A DNA stretch of 64,000 nucleotides from Cardinalis cardinalis. Its lineage: Eukaryota; Chordata; Aves; Passeriformes; Cardinalidae. The notes beneath the pieces are model-generated. The model was not told where the DNA came from. It worked only from the letters and a program-made list of their open reading frames with translations, and ran no database searches. The stretch is from assembly GCA_014549065.1 (NCBI GenBank), contig JACDOX010000111.1, positions 1,610,882 through 1,674,881 on the forward strand, read 5' to 3'. The stretch's first letter is position 1; every line of letters starts with the position of its first letter. Shown piece after piece: positions 1 through 10,945 of this stretch. Both the position numbers and the translations under genes were made by a program.

Positions 1-394
1 GCATCAGCTCCAGACACCATTCAGACAGATCCCCTGGGCTGGGACCCTTCTGCAGCCCTTGCAGAAGCAAGTCACCTATTACTTACACAGGGACTGTAAA
101 AGGCATTTAATTGTAATTAACAGTGTGCTGAAGGAAGGCAGTGGTAGCAGGGCCAGGACACAAAGGGAAGAGATGCTTTCCCTCCTTCCTGGGACAGGGA
201 GCAAGAAGCAGAGATCTCCAGAGATTTAAAAGAGCAAACAGCAGCCAGTCCAGGTACCTCAGGGAGCCCTGCTGGAATGGGGAAAAGATGTCTTGGCCAG
301 GGAAAGCAACCTTAGAAGGAGGAACTTCCCAGCAGGCACTGCTAATTCCNAAGCCCTGATGGACACACAGTGGGTAGTGCTGGCTGGGGGTCCA
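1..394. other. Unannotated intronic sequence
   Basis: I see no coding, RNA or clear repeat signal here. Open frames on both strands are short and lack recognisable domains. By position it belongs to intron 1 of TSPAN7. Confidence 0.4.
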
Positions 395-929
395 TGTACA
401 AATCACAAACGGGACAGGACTGCTGGGAATATGTCTCAAGCTGTTTTATTTTCCAGCATCAGTCTCATTACATGGTTATGACAATGGGAGGATGCCAGCA
501 GNTCACATCCCTGGCAGCAGACAAATAACTTTATGTTACAACTTACTTTAAAAGTATTTTGACCAATGACACAAAGCAAAAGCATATTGACAGCAGTTCT
601 ATCCAAGCACTATAAGCACACGTATCTTTGGTTAAAACAATGTTTGCTTCTTTTGAATACAATATCTGCTTGNAAGCCTTAAGATACAATGCAGAGCTCT
701 CTTATTANGCTTAGATATNTTGCTAGATATACTTTTCTTTAGCTTAGGGAGTTATTCTAAGTGTTAATACACAGACTACTGTTCTGTTTGTCCTCACTTT
801 CTACCTCTTTTATAACTTTTCTGTTGACAAATCTAATGGCTACTGCTTAGCTCTAATCACAGTTCTGCTGTCTCTGAGGCTTGCTTTTTGCAGCTTTCCC
901 AAAACCCTCTGGTTTTAAGGATTCCCACA
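395..929 (-). mobile_element. Endogenous retrovirus 3' LTR (minus orientation)
   Basis: Read on the minus strand the block begins TGTGGGAATCC at 929 and ends GATTTGTACA at 395, giving TGT...ACA ends typical of an LTR. Inside are a TATA-like TTATAAAAG on the minus strand (near 810) and a polyadenylation-type AATAAA near 450, in the expected U3-then-R order. Directly upstream on the minus strand is a polypurine tract (930-941), which marks a 3' LTR rather than a solo LTR. The sequence resembles a songbird ERV LTR from memory; the family name is not assigned. Four N calls fall inside it. Confidence 0.72.
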
Positions 930-941
930 ATTCCCCCTCTC
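930..941 (-). other. Polypurine tract of the ERV
   Basis: On the minus strand this reads GAGAGGGGGAAT and abuts the TGTGGG start of the LTR at 929. A purine run directly before the 3' LTR is the plus-strand priming site of retroviruses. It fixes the element's orientation and implies that internal retroviral sequence should lie at higher coordinates. Confidence 0.65.
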
Positions 942-1240
942 GGTCCAACTAAAAAGAAACCTTTGTAACCGTGTCGTTTACTACCTACCATGTGTTTTAT
1001 AATTGTAGTAGAATATAGTTTTAGTAGAATATTTAGTGGTTTTATAGTTTAGTAAAACATAATATTGTTTATTACTTGCTTAAAGCATCTTTTTTTGCTC
1101 NTGTCAAGCATTGCCATATCACAACACAGCACCAGAGAATAGAGGAAGCAATCCCATCTCTCCTGGCCTTCCCCAGGGCACTCTTTCCATCCTCTGCATC
1201 TCGGTGCCCTGCGAACGCTTCCTCCCTGGAGCTGCGGGCT
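942..1240 (-). mobile_element. Possible remnant of ERV internal 3' region
   Basis: This AT-rich stretch lies upstream of the polypurine tract in the element's orientation, where the end of the internal region would be expected. It contains the repeated motif GTAGAATAT (near 1,010 and 1,025) and has no open frame with recognisable retroviral protein similarity. The element is therefore at best a short, non-coding remnant cut off by the minisatellite. The assignment rests only on position. Confidence 0.3.
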
Positions 1241-1953
1241 TGCTTACGGTGTTACCACCAGTGGGGACACCAGGGTTGTTTATTGTCCCTTTGGGGTTGT
1301 TATTGTCCCTCTTTTACCCTGTTACCACCAGCAGGGACACTGGGGTTGTTATTGTCCCTCTCTTACCCCGTTACCACCGGCAGGGACACTGGGGTTGTTA
1401 TTGTCCCTCTCTTACCCCGTTACCACCGGCAGGGACATTGGGGCTGTTATTGCCCTTTTGGGGTTGCTATTGCCCCTCTCTTACCATGTTACNACNGNCA
1501 GGGACACCAGGGNTGTTATTGTCCCTCTCTTAATGCGTTATCACTGGTGGGGACTCTGGGGCTGTCATTGTCCCTTTGGGGTTGTTATTGTCCCTCTCTT
1601 ACCCCGTTACCCCTGGCAGGGACACTGGGGCTGTTATTGTCCCTCTCTTAATGTGTTGTCATTGGCGGGGACACCAGGGCTGTTATTGTCCCTCTGGGGT
1701 TGTTATTGTCCCTCTCTTACCCCGTTACCACCGGCGGGGACACAGGGGTTGTTTATTGTTCTTCTGGGGTCGTTATTGTCCCTCTCTTACCCTGTTACCA
1801 CCAGCAGGGACACCGGGGCTGTTATTGTCCCTCTCTTACCCTGTTACCACCAGCAGGGACACTGGGGCTGTTATTGTCCCTCTGGGGCTGTTATTGTCCC
1901 TCTCTTACCCTGTTACCATTGGCAGGGACCCCGGGGTTGTTATTGTCCCTCTC
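1241..1953 (+). repeat. Minisatellite, 12 units with 49/69-bp spacing
   Basis: Twelve copies of a unit built around GTTACCACCAGCAGGGACAC followed by TGGGGTTGTTATTGTCCCTC occur in tandem. The GGGA core recurs at 1267, 1337, 1386, 1435, 1504, 1553, 1622, 1671, 1740, 1810, 1859 and 1928. Spacings are therefore 70, 49, 49, 69, 49, 69, 49, 69, 70, 49 and 69. The longer units carry an extra copy of the 20-bp TTGTTATTGTCCCT module. All three plus-strand frames stay open across it because the unit is poor in stops. Four N calls cluster near 1,493-1,513. Confidence 0.9.
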
Positions 1954-2037
1954 AGGGAGGGCGATCCCGTATTAGGAGGATTAAGGTCAGCCCCAGAGCG
2001 CATGACGGGATGATCCGCTGCGGGCGCGGTGACAGGG

Positions 2038-2672
2038 TGTCCTAGGCTGACTATATGATGCTTTTAGCTCCAGTCGTCTTGTCCTGTTTATGCTGAATAA
2101 TAAGTTTTGCACCTTTCAGACTTGTTCCAGAGAGTGAANGGNGGAGAGAAGAAGCTGCAGTTTGTTTTCAGACACTGCACTCCACATTCCTGCTCCTGAC
2201 TGTGNTGNCTGCNGATGGACAGACAGCGNGACAGAGCTCTCCTTTGTTTTAGTTAGTTTAGCTAGCTGAGGCAAAGAAGTTCCCTGGACTGTGGTTTTTT
2301 CCTTTTTCCCCTTTCTTTGGGCCTGTTCAGACCTGCTCTGGCCTGAACACCCAGCAGAGCACCGGCAGCTGCACCTGAGGCCACCGGGCCGGGCCTGGCC
2401 TGNGNCATTTCCAGCNCTGAGGGGCTGATCAGAGACTGAGTGAGCTCAGCTGCAACCCGGGGAGGGNACTTTCTCAGTTTGTCATCTCTTTTGGAGCAGC
2501 AAGGGGGTTTATTGTTTAATATTGTTTAGGTTTTATTGTTTANTAAACAGGTTTTTTCAACTTTTCTCCAAGGAGGTACTTCCTCCTGGACCAGTTGGGG
2601 GGAGGGGGTCAATTGAATCTGCTTTCCTAGAGGAGCCCCTTTGGGGATTCTCTCCAAAGGGGAGACAGGACA
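2038..2672 (+). mobile_element. Solo LTR of a passerine-type ERV, 5-bp target duplication
   Basis: The element begins TGTCCTAGG and ends GACAGGACA, so its tips are inverted (TGTCC/GGACA). CAGGG is found both directly before (2033-2037) and directly after (2673-2677), a 5-bp target duplication of the kind made by ERVL-like elements. A TTTANTAAACAGG near 2,540 is a likely polyadenylation signal with one ambiguous base. No internal retroviral sequence is attached, so it is a solo LTR. Caution: the 3' flank is a repeat rich in CAGGG, so the duplication could be fortuitous. The sequence closely resembles an LTR I recall from songbird genomes. Eleven N calls fall inside it. Confidence 0.8.
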
Positions 2673-3092
2673 CAGGGAGGTGGCACATGGCACACAGGGA
2701 CACGGGACACAGGACACAGCACACAGGGATACAGCACACAGGGACATGGCACATGGGACATGGCACACACACAGGAACAGGGCACATGGGATACGGCACA
2801 CAGGGATATGGGACACAGGGACACGGCACACAGGGACACAGCACACACACAGGGACATGGCACACAGGGACAGGACACAGGGACACGGCACACAGGACAC
2901 GGCACACACACAGGGACACACACACAGGGATATGGCACACAGGGACATGGAACACAGGCATACAGCACAGAGGGACACGGCACACACACAGGGACACGGC
3001 ACACAGGACACGGCACACAGGGACACGGCACACAGGGATGCGGGACATAGGGACACGGGACACAAGGACACAGCACACAGGGACAGGACACA
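2673..3092 (+). repeat. CACAGGGACA-type minisatellite
   Basis: About 420 bp consist of imperfect repeats of GGCACACAGGGACAC and shorter variants such as ACACACACAGGG, with variable spacing. The plus strand is built almost entirely of A, C and G, with few T. This leaves several frames open on both strands, which explains long open frames of His/Thr/Gly-rich or Cys/Val/Pro-rich translation that are not genes. The LTR at 2038-2672 ends exactly at its left edge. Confidence 0.88.
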
Positions 3093-6000
3093 AACCCCGC
3101 CTGGCCCCACAGCGGCTCTGCTCGCCCTGGCCGCCCCCGGAGCTGCTGCCGGGGCAGACCCCACCAGCCCCATCCACGGCAGAGAGCTGTCCCTGCATCA
3201 GAAGAAGACACTTAGGGAGGGTAAAGACTCCACAGGACACACAATATAAATAGGCACAGAGGTACCTTTGCAAAGCCTGGCAAAGAGTTTCACTCCTCAC
3301 TCCCATTAGACTAATGGGCACAAGAACAAGGAGGTGTTCTTTGTGCTGCCCAGATCTGGATAATTCTGCCCAGAAGGTCCATCTGTGGCAATTTTAAATC
3401 ATTTCAGATGTAAAAGCAAAGATGGGAAAGTAACCATGAACCACACNGATGGCGAATCACTGCCAACACGCCCCATCCTCAGCCCTTTTCCAGCAAGACA
3501 CAACATTTTGGTCAAAATATTCCAGCATTGCTTTGGCATCCCCTCTGTCCCCCTGGCACCCTGCAATGGGCTCTCCTGTACCTTCTGAACAGCCTGTGAG
3601 CCAAGATCCTTTTAAAAATGTTAAAGAAATTACACCAAAAAAGTAATGAATTATTCCAGTGAAGTGTGTCTGGGATGGGGGGAATCTTTATTTTCTGAGA
3701 ACAGTAGCTGTTATTTGGGTCCTAAAGGAACAAGCAACCCCTCTGCACATTTTGAGAAAGCAGAATTGCAGCTTTTAGATACTAATATTCATCTCATGAA
3801 ACTAAAGGAAATTTAATTTCATACTGGATAAGGTAGCTAAACACAGACCATATTTTCAAGCACTGCAGCATCCACAGAAAAAAACCCCAAACACAAAACC
3901 CCCCAAACTGAAAACTTATTTAAACTTATTTTTTGTCCAGAATATCACTTTACTGCTGACTCGGGACAGAAACATGAAGCTATTCTTAACCAGCCTGGTC
4001 ATAGCCATTTTCTTCAACAGCAAAGCAGAATTTAAGTTTCTGGATGCTCAGCAACTGCAGCTCAAAGCATTTTTAGTATTTTGCAAGCAAAGCCACAGGA
4101 TTCCCCTTGCACAGTGTCCTGACAAGAGGCCTGACAGTGCAAGAGCTGCCTGACATGCAAANCAGGCATGCTGTGGGCAGCCAACACAGTGTCCAGGTAT
4201 CCACAGTGTGAACCCCCTCTATGCTTGTGGTTGTTTTATTTCTTTGAAAACTGATGATCCCCACCCCATTTAGCTCTACCTCTTCATCATCCCTTCCTCC
4301 ACTTGCAGGGGAGACCCCAGCCTGCAGCTCTCGTGCACTCAGGGGATGCNGCAATGATTTTTAGCAACCATTCTCTTTCCCCTGCTCCTATTTCATGGCT
4401 GAGCAGCAGCTTTGAATGCTTGTCTTCCCTTCAGACACTTAATTGCTTGATGTATTGAGAAACTACCTCTTAAAATTATCAGGCAGCTCTGTATCACTAG
4501 ATCTCCATCTCCCAGCACCAAGACCTGTCATGCACAATCAAGCCAAAGGAATCTTTATTTGTGGCATCACAAGGAAAGATGTAAAACCCCTATAAATTAG
4601 AAAAACTGCTCATTCTGCAGTGAGTTCAGATTGGTTGATACTTTCTGTCTCANCCTTTCCTCTTTAGAGCTAAACCCACTTTTTCCAGACCTGCCTGCTA
4701 CTGATTCTCCACCAGTGAGGAAATCACTCTGCTCTTTCTCAAAACCCCAGCTTTATCACAGGCTCTGTACCTAACAGCAAGAAAAGAAAAAATAACCTTA
4801 GTGTGGTTTTGAAATTGGTGCAAATGCAGTTAATATTTACATAAGAAAACCTCATTAAGCAAATCTTTATGTCTAGAAATCCAACCCGTTGTGATTCTCC
4901 CTTTCCAATCCCCCTCCCTACCTCCCATCTCAGCTAGCAAAGCCAGCTGGAATGATCAGAATGATGGNGCACAACAGTTGGTGTTTGGTGCACAAACCAG
5001 CCCCTCCACCCCCAAACCTCTCCCATTGCTGAGGGCTGTGATGGGATCCTGGGTGTGCCAGGTGTCTGCTTAGCACCAATCTCAAGGTCAGATTTTCTTT
5101 TAAGATCTACTTCCTGCAGAAAACCATGAGTTCACTCTACCAAAGGTAACTGGAAATCCAATCATCTTCACTGCACAGAGAAATACAGGGGTGTCAAGTG
5201 AGAAAAAGGAATGGAGCCCCCTTGGAGAGAATCACAGCGACCGCTGAAATATTAATGAAGCTCTTTATTTGAGAGAGTCTAAAAAGGACTTTGAATAATG
5301 CATTGCAAGCAAGGGTACATCAGCACTGGCTTTTTTATCCGAGAGGCAGCTGGCATTTTAAAAATAGACAACTTTCAACTTGATGGGGGTAGCTCACCAG
5401 CAGAGGAAATTATCCAGAAATGCACCATCGTTTAAGAGAACAAAGCAGACAAACAAGCAGAGCACAAAGAAAGTTCATTAGTACAAATGCTCTGAAGCAG
5501 TCTTCTTTTCTCAGAACAGACTTGCCCANCATAAGCTCAACTTCACTATTGTTGGGTATCTCAACATATTCTGTCCCTTAATGTCACCAGAAAAGTCTCT
5601 CTAAGGTACTCCACAACATGCATGGTCTGGCAAAGATCGAATGATTTGCACTTGTAAACAAAAGAGATGCTCTGTCCCACCCAGGCAGCTCATGAATTTC
5701 TGAAACTTACATTTAAAAATAGGATCGTTAGTGATACTGGCTTTTTCATTCAGTAGAAGAAAAGGAAGTGGGAGAAAATGGAATTTTGATAGCAATGGAA
5801 AGCAAGACCCTGGAAGCTTGCTGTCCTGCACAGCTGACTGGGCATGTGGCTTTAGGANTGCACTGAAGGCCCCAGCCCCAGTGCACAAACACCTCCAGCC
5901 CATGGAACAGCCACATGGGGTGCAGCCAGTGAAGGGCTTGGCTCGTTGGGGGGTTCAGTGNTCACACTCATTAACAGCAGCATCACTGATGACAAAGATG

Positions 6001-9000
6001 TTGCTGTAGCTGGCTTTGTGACAAGCCCNGCAGAAGGTGACAGAAGTTCTTCCAGCCAGAGATGTTTCCTAAGTAGCCTTGATATGCATTCCTTTTTCCT
6101 GCACAAAAAGCTTTAAAGTTCAGTCTCACAGGCANTTCCAAAGGTGAGGGGCTGGATTCAAGGCACAGGTGTCCTTGTAGTGGCAATTTTCATGGCCAAT
6201 GCCATTGGCACCACTGATTTGTTGGTGAAAACTCCGTGAATCTTGATGCCACCAAGAGGGACAACATGACAAAGCTGTTTGGGAAAGGGACTGATGAGGG
6301 AGTTTTACACCCACACAACTGGAAATTTCCCTCCCTGCTGTCAGTGCCACGCTGCCTCCCCTCCCACCAGCTCCTCTGGTTCTGCTGCAGAGACTAACCT
6401 GCAGATAAAGGGGTTTTATGTCACGATGGCAAGCTGGAAAGAAGCACAAGGATGTCTTCCCCTACCCATTTCCCAGGGTTCCTCTATCCCAACACAACCC
6501 CTGAGATGCACAGATCTTCCAAACTATCCTGCTCCCATGCCATTTCCCCTTAGCCTCCCCCCACCAAAGAGTGGGGTCTGGGGGGCAGCAGCTCCTCACC
6601 CTGAGGCACAGGGAGCAGAGAGGGGCATGAACAGGCCCCACAGTGAAGCACCAGATCCAGTGACACNGAAGTGAAATGTCCCAGAAAGCAATGAACAGGG
6701 CCATAAAGCAGAATGCCCTGCCAGCCTTATCTCCTCTTTCACCTTCCTGATTTATTCTGCCTGGCCACTGACTTACTGTACTGGCCATCAACTGGCTGGT
6801 TGGTTGCCTCAGTTATCTGTTTCNCTTTGCCCTTCTCCATTAACTTCTGCCTTCCTTCTCCATACTTCTCCATATTTCCTTCTCTCTCTTTCTGTTAGCC
6901 CACCCTTTCTGCTTTGGCATCTTTGCACAACCACATTTCACACAGCTAGAAACACGCAGCCACCAGCACCAGCACCCACCTCACTCCTGGCAGGTGCAGG
7001 AAGGAAAGCCCAAAGGAAAGACAGGAGGAATTCCTACCTCAAAGGCATTCCATGCTATTATTGCCTTAGAGAAACGCTGACAATGAACTTAGGGGTTGAG
7101 GGGCAGGGATCCCTGATGCAGCCTTGCTCTGGGGGTAAGCAAGGGGTGCTGCCCCACCAGAGCCCCCTGGCACCCCAGNATTCACTGCTTCTGCTGCTGG
7201 AGGGTGACACAGGAGCACAGGAGGCAGCCCTGGGCTTGACTTGCTTTCAAAATGAGCTTTGCCCTGCCTGGGCACAGGGGAGGCACTTGGACACCACTAA
7301 AGCACAGTGNGAGCCACAGCACAGGCAGCCTGCCCTCACCAGCACCCCTGGGGATACCTGGGTGCTGCTGCCAATAATCCCACAGCGAGTGAGAGCTCAG
7401 CTCTGCACAGGAGGCTGTGCTGACCAGGGGGTGGTTGTGAAGGACATGACAGGAGAGGCACCAGCACGCACAGGGATGTCAGGGGGGCAGCCCAGTTTGC
7501 ACTGCTGACATCTCTGGGTGTGCTGGTGTCTCAGCTGATGCCATTCCCCCCTGTGCAGCACACAGTGCACCAAGCTGTATGCTTCTGCACCTCCCTTTTA
7601 TTTTCTATTTTAAAAGCGTGTGCTTCTGCACACTTTTATTTTCTATTTTTCCACCTCTCCTCACTCCTTCCCCTCCTTTTTTAAAATGCAATGCAGCCTT
7701 TTTTCCCCTCTTTTTTTTTTCTTTTTTTTTTTCTCTGCACACTGCTGAATGTAGGAAAAACTCAAACCAACACAACTGAAGGGCACAGCAGGAGGGTGTG
7801 CAGGGCGTGCAGTGCTGCTCAGGGCACAGGAGATGATGAGGGCAGGCCAGTCTGCCACACTGAGCACTCACAGTAAATAACTGCAGCCTCATTGGGAGAG
7901 AATTAAAATCCCAGATACAGCTGGCACAGGATGGGTTTAGTGTGGTTGGGCTCCTCAGCACTGGTGTAAACCCTGCATGCCCTGCAGCTGGATCCCCTGC
8001 CACTGCAGTGCAGCTGCCCCTTCCCTTGTTTTAGCAGTTCCCAAGAGGCAGATCCCTCCCAAAATGCTGAACAAGGACAAAAGCACAGGGAAAACAGCCT
8101 GCAAGCGAGGGCTTGGATCCCCAGACTGTACCACAGCCTAAAANTCCCAGCATTTGGATTTCTGACAAGCTGGGAAGAGCTTCAGATAGAGGGAGCCCTC
8201 AAAGGGGGAGGCAAGTTTTTCTGAACCAACCCAAAAACATAAGGTAAACCTTTAAACTGGGGGGAGGAGGGAGGGAATAACAAAAAGAGAGAGAGATTAT
8301 TTCACCAGTTTTTTAAAAAAAGGAAAAGGGGAAGTGCAAGAGCTCACGGTGTTTAGGATGAGGCATTCCCTGTGGAGCAGGTCACAANATCAGAGGGAAC
8401 CTGCTGGTTAGCCAGAGAGAAGCACTGAATTTGGGATAACTGCTTCTGCTGGAAGCATCAGAAGCAGAGTGAGCTCTGAGCTTTGGGATGCTCAACAGCA
8501 TTCCTGATGTTAGTATTTAGGTTAGGTATATACACAAATACCATTTAATCATTTATTCACCATTTGTCTTCTACTCCTAAAGCTGGGAGCCTCAAAAGTT
8601 TAATGCAGGTGTGCTGTAGAAACACTGGCAGCTGTGTCAGGAGCAAAGACATAAAAAACTTCAGTAGTGGGATATTTATGAGTAACTATGTCCCTTCATA
8701 AAGAAAGTTTCAAAACAAACAATGCTAGAGTTTTTCTTTGTTCAAATACCTACATCATCAGATTAAGTTACCTTAATTCTTCCAGCTTTTCTATATGAAT
8801 CATCTTTCACATATTGTTTGATGTAACAAAAAGCATAATAAAATCTCCTGTCTCTACAGGCCTCCTCACCTCCTCTGACCAATTTGAAATACGTAATGTG
8901 NAAATCCCCATCTTCCTACAACAGGAACCAAATACAAACACTGACATTTTGCAGTCCTCCCGTGGTTTTCTTGCCAGTTTCAAAGTCAGGTAAAAAACTG

Positions 9001-9531
9001 ATGGTTCATTGTAACAGTGAGTCAGAGACAAGGCCAGCAATGGATAGTGCTGTGACAAGGATATTCTCCTTCCTAAGGAGGTGATGAACTGCCTTTTCCT
9101 CCAGCAGTGCCTGCCAAACCCATACAAAAGGAACCTGCCAATTTCTATCTGTCTGCAAGACTGATTTATCAGGCCAAAGTATTATGATAAAGATCTTTTT
9201 GCCTGTTACTTGTGATATCCACACAGATCTTTGAGAAGGAGAGAAGGGTTCNACATTTAAACTCTGGTGTGAAGTTNTGGGAGGGATGTGGCAGTCAACT
9301 TTGGAATATGTGTAAGTCCTTACAGCCCTTACATCATTTCTTTGGTAACTTGTCATGTCCATCAAGGAGAAATGTTCTATATAGCAGCCTGTGTATGAGC
9401 AGCAGCCAAACCAGTCTATGGAANAACAGGGGAAGGAACTTCCTCACCATCCAGCTCCTCATCTCCCCACTGGAACAAGGGGGGAAAGAGCAGTTCCTCC
9501 TGCTTCAGAGACACTGACCTGGACCAAAGCC
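3093..9531. other. Intronic sequence without recognised genes
   Basis: The first 100 bases are GC-rich; the rest is ordinary moderate-GC unique-looking DNA. A pyrimidine-rich run with T11 and T13 blocks lies at about 7,640-7,738, and a short GA-rich stretch at about 8,260-8,300. No conserved domain, splice-flanked exon or RNA gene was recognised on either strand. Open frames do not exceed about 230 codons and lack recognisable features. Confidence 0.45.
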
Positions 9532-9582
9532 ATTTGTTAGTGGCTTTCCACCCCCTCCTTTCTCATCAAGCCACTAACAAAT
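9532..9582. repeat. Perfect 15-bp inverted repeat (hairpin)
   Basis: ATTTGTTAGTGGCTT (9532-9546) is followed after 21 bases by its exact reverse complement AAGCCACTAACAAAT (9568-9582). The loop is pyrimidine-rich. It may be the tip pair of a very small mobile element or a folded element in intronic RNA; no function can be assigned. Confidence 0.85.
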
Positions 9583-10388
9583 TAAAGAGCTATTTCTCAA
9601 GAGTAGAGCTTAAGGGAGGGAAGTGCAAGGGTGAGTTATCATCAAATACTTTGATGCCTTCAGCAGCTTGTATCCAAAAGGAGGTGCTCCCTCCTTTGCT
9701 GTTCTCCAGAAGGAATGCCATGGGACTCCACTCCAGAGCTAACAGGGAGCAGGAGAACCAGGGAATGCCCAGCTGCCACCTCCATCAAGGGTAAATGCAT
9801 TTGACCATTCTGCACCATCATATATTCCATGTCTCCTGGAGAAAGTGGGGATAAACTTATCTTTCCTTCCCTTGAATGAGCAGCCATGTGTTTCTATTCC
9901 TGTCTCCACACACAAGGTTGTTGGTGAAAAAGCTTTTAAGTGAATGCAGAATCTGGCTTTACCCTAAACCCAAACAGGTTTGTGTACATGGGCCAGGGGG
10001 AGAGGAGGAATTGTCACCACCTTACTTGGTTTCCTCTTCCCTCCCAGTGCATTTTAGAGGCATTCCTCATGGATTTTTTCCTGACACATTGCCAACATTC
10101 TCTGCTTATGCTCAGAAGACACACATCAAGGCAGCAGGAACCATGGCCAACACAGTGATGTAGCACTAGGAAAGTGCAAAATTCATAAGGCAAGTTGTGA
10201 GACAAATCCATCCAGGCCAGGCTGACAAGAAGGGTCTTCCCCTTGCTCAGCTGCCCAAGGATAAGGGCATATCCTGACAGAACTGCCTNAGGTTATCTTC
10301 CTAAGATCTTCCACATCATTCTCTGGGCACTTGTAATGTGTTTTATCTACCACAGGTTATTATTCTGCTGTGAGAATAGAAGGCAGAG
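9583..10388. other. Intronic sequence without recognised genes
   Basis: Unique-looking DNA with no recognised feature between the hairpin and the CR1 fragment. The last 100-150 bases may be older CR1 sequence, but the match is too weak to call. Confidence 0.35.
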
Positions 10389-10578
10389 GGTGGTGAGGCA
10401 CTGGAAGAATTTGCCCAGAGAATGTGGCTGCCCCAGTCCTGGGAGAGTTCAAGGCCAGGCTGGGTGGAGTTTTGAGCAGCCTGGTGTGGCAGGTGCCATC
10501 CCTGCCCTCGGCAGGGAATTGGANGCAGAGGATCTTTCAGGTTCCTTCCAACCCAAACCATTCTGTGGTTCTATGATT
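10389..10578 (+). mobile_element. CR1 LINE 3'-end fragment
   Basis: The sequence follows the well-known avian CR1 3' end: GGTGAGGCACTGGAAGAATT, then CAAGGCCAGGCTGG, CCCTCGGCAGGG, CTTTCAGGTTCCTTCC, AACCCAAACCATTCTG and a terminal TTCTATGATT. CR1 elements are nearly always truncated at the 5' end and end in short ATTCTATG-like repeats, as here. Only about 190 bp remain and no reverse-transcriptase coding sequence is present. It lies antisense to TSPAN7. Confidence 0.9.
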
Positions 10579-10720
10579 GCACCATGCCAGGACTGACACA
10601 AGCTCCTGTTGCCTTACACAAAGCAAGGACTGCTTAGCCTCTGTTCATGGAGGGGAAGCGAAAGGATTTAAATGTCAGAACCAAATGAAATGTTATCTTC
10701 TAAACGAAAAGCTTGTAGGA

Positions 10721-10945
10721 CAGCAACGAAAAAAAAACCAAAGCAAACAAACAAAAAAAACCAAAACAAAAACCCCAAAAAAACCCAAAAACCAGAAACA
10801 AACAAAAACCCCAACTAACCAAAAAACCCACAACAAACCACCAAAAAAACCCAAAAAACCAACCAAACAACAACAACAACAACAACAAACTAAAAAAAAC
10901 CTCCCAAAAAACCAAAAAAATCCCCAAAAAGCCACAAAATAATAA
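10721..10945 (+). repeat. A/C-only low-complexity tract
   Basis: About 220 bases are nearly pure A and C on the plus strand, with only about four T and few G. They include CCAAAAAAACCC-like blocks and a (CAA)n run at about 10,867-10,888. In the TSPAN7 pre-mRNA this would be a G/U-only stretch. Open frames here encode Lys/Thr/Pro or Phe/Leu/Gly runs and are artefacts of composition. Confidence 0.85.

Noticed and set aside
1076..2045. Several overlapping open frames of 140-216 codons on the plus strand
   Set aside because: They read through the 49/69-bp minisatellite in all three frames; repetition with few stops explains them, and there is no splice or domain evidence.
2522..3321. Open frames of up to about 250 codons on both strands, His/Thr/Gly-rich or Cys/Val/Pro-rich
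   Set aside because: They are translations of the CACAGGGACA minisatellite, open on both strands because the repeat lacks stop triplets.
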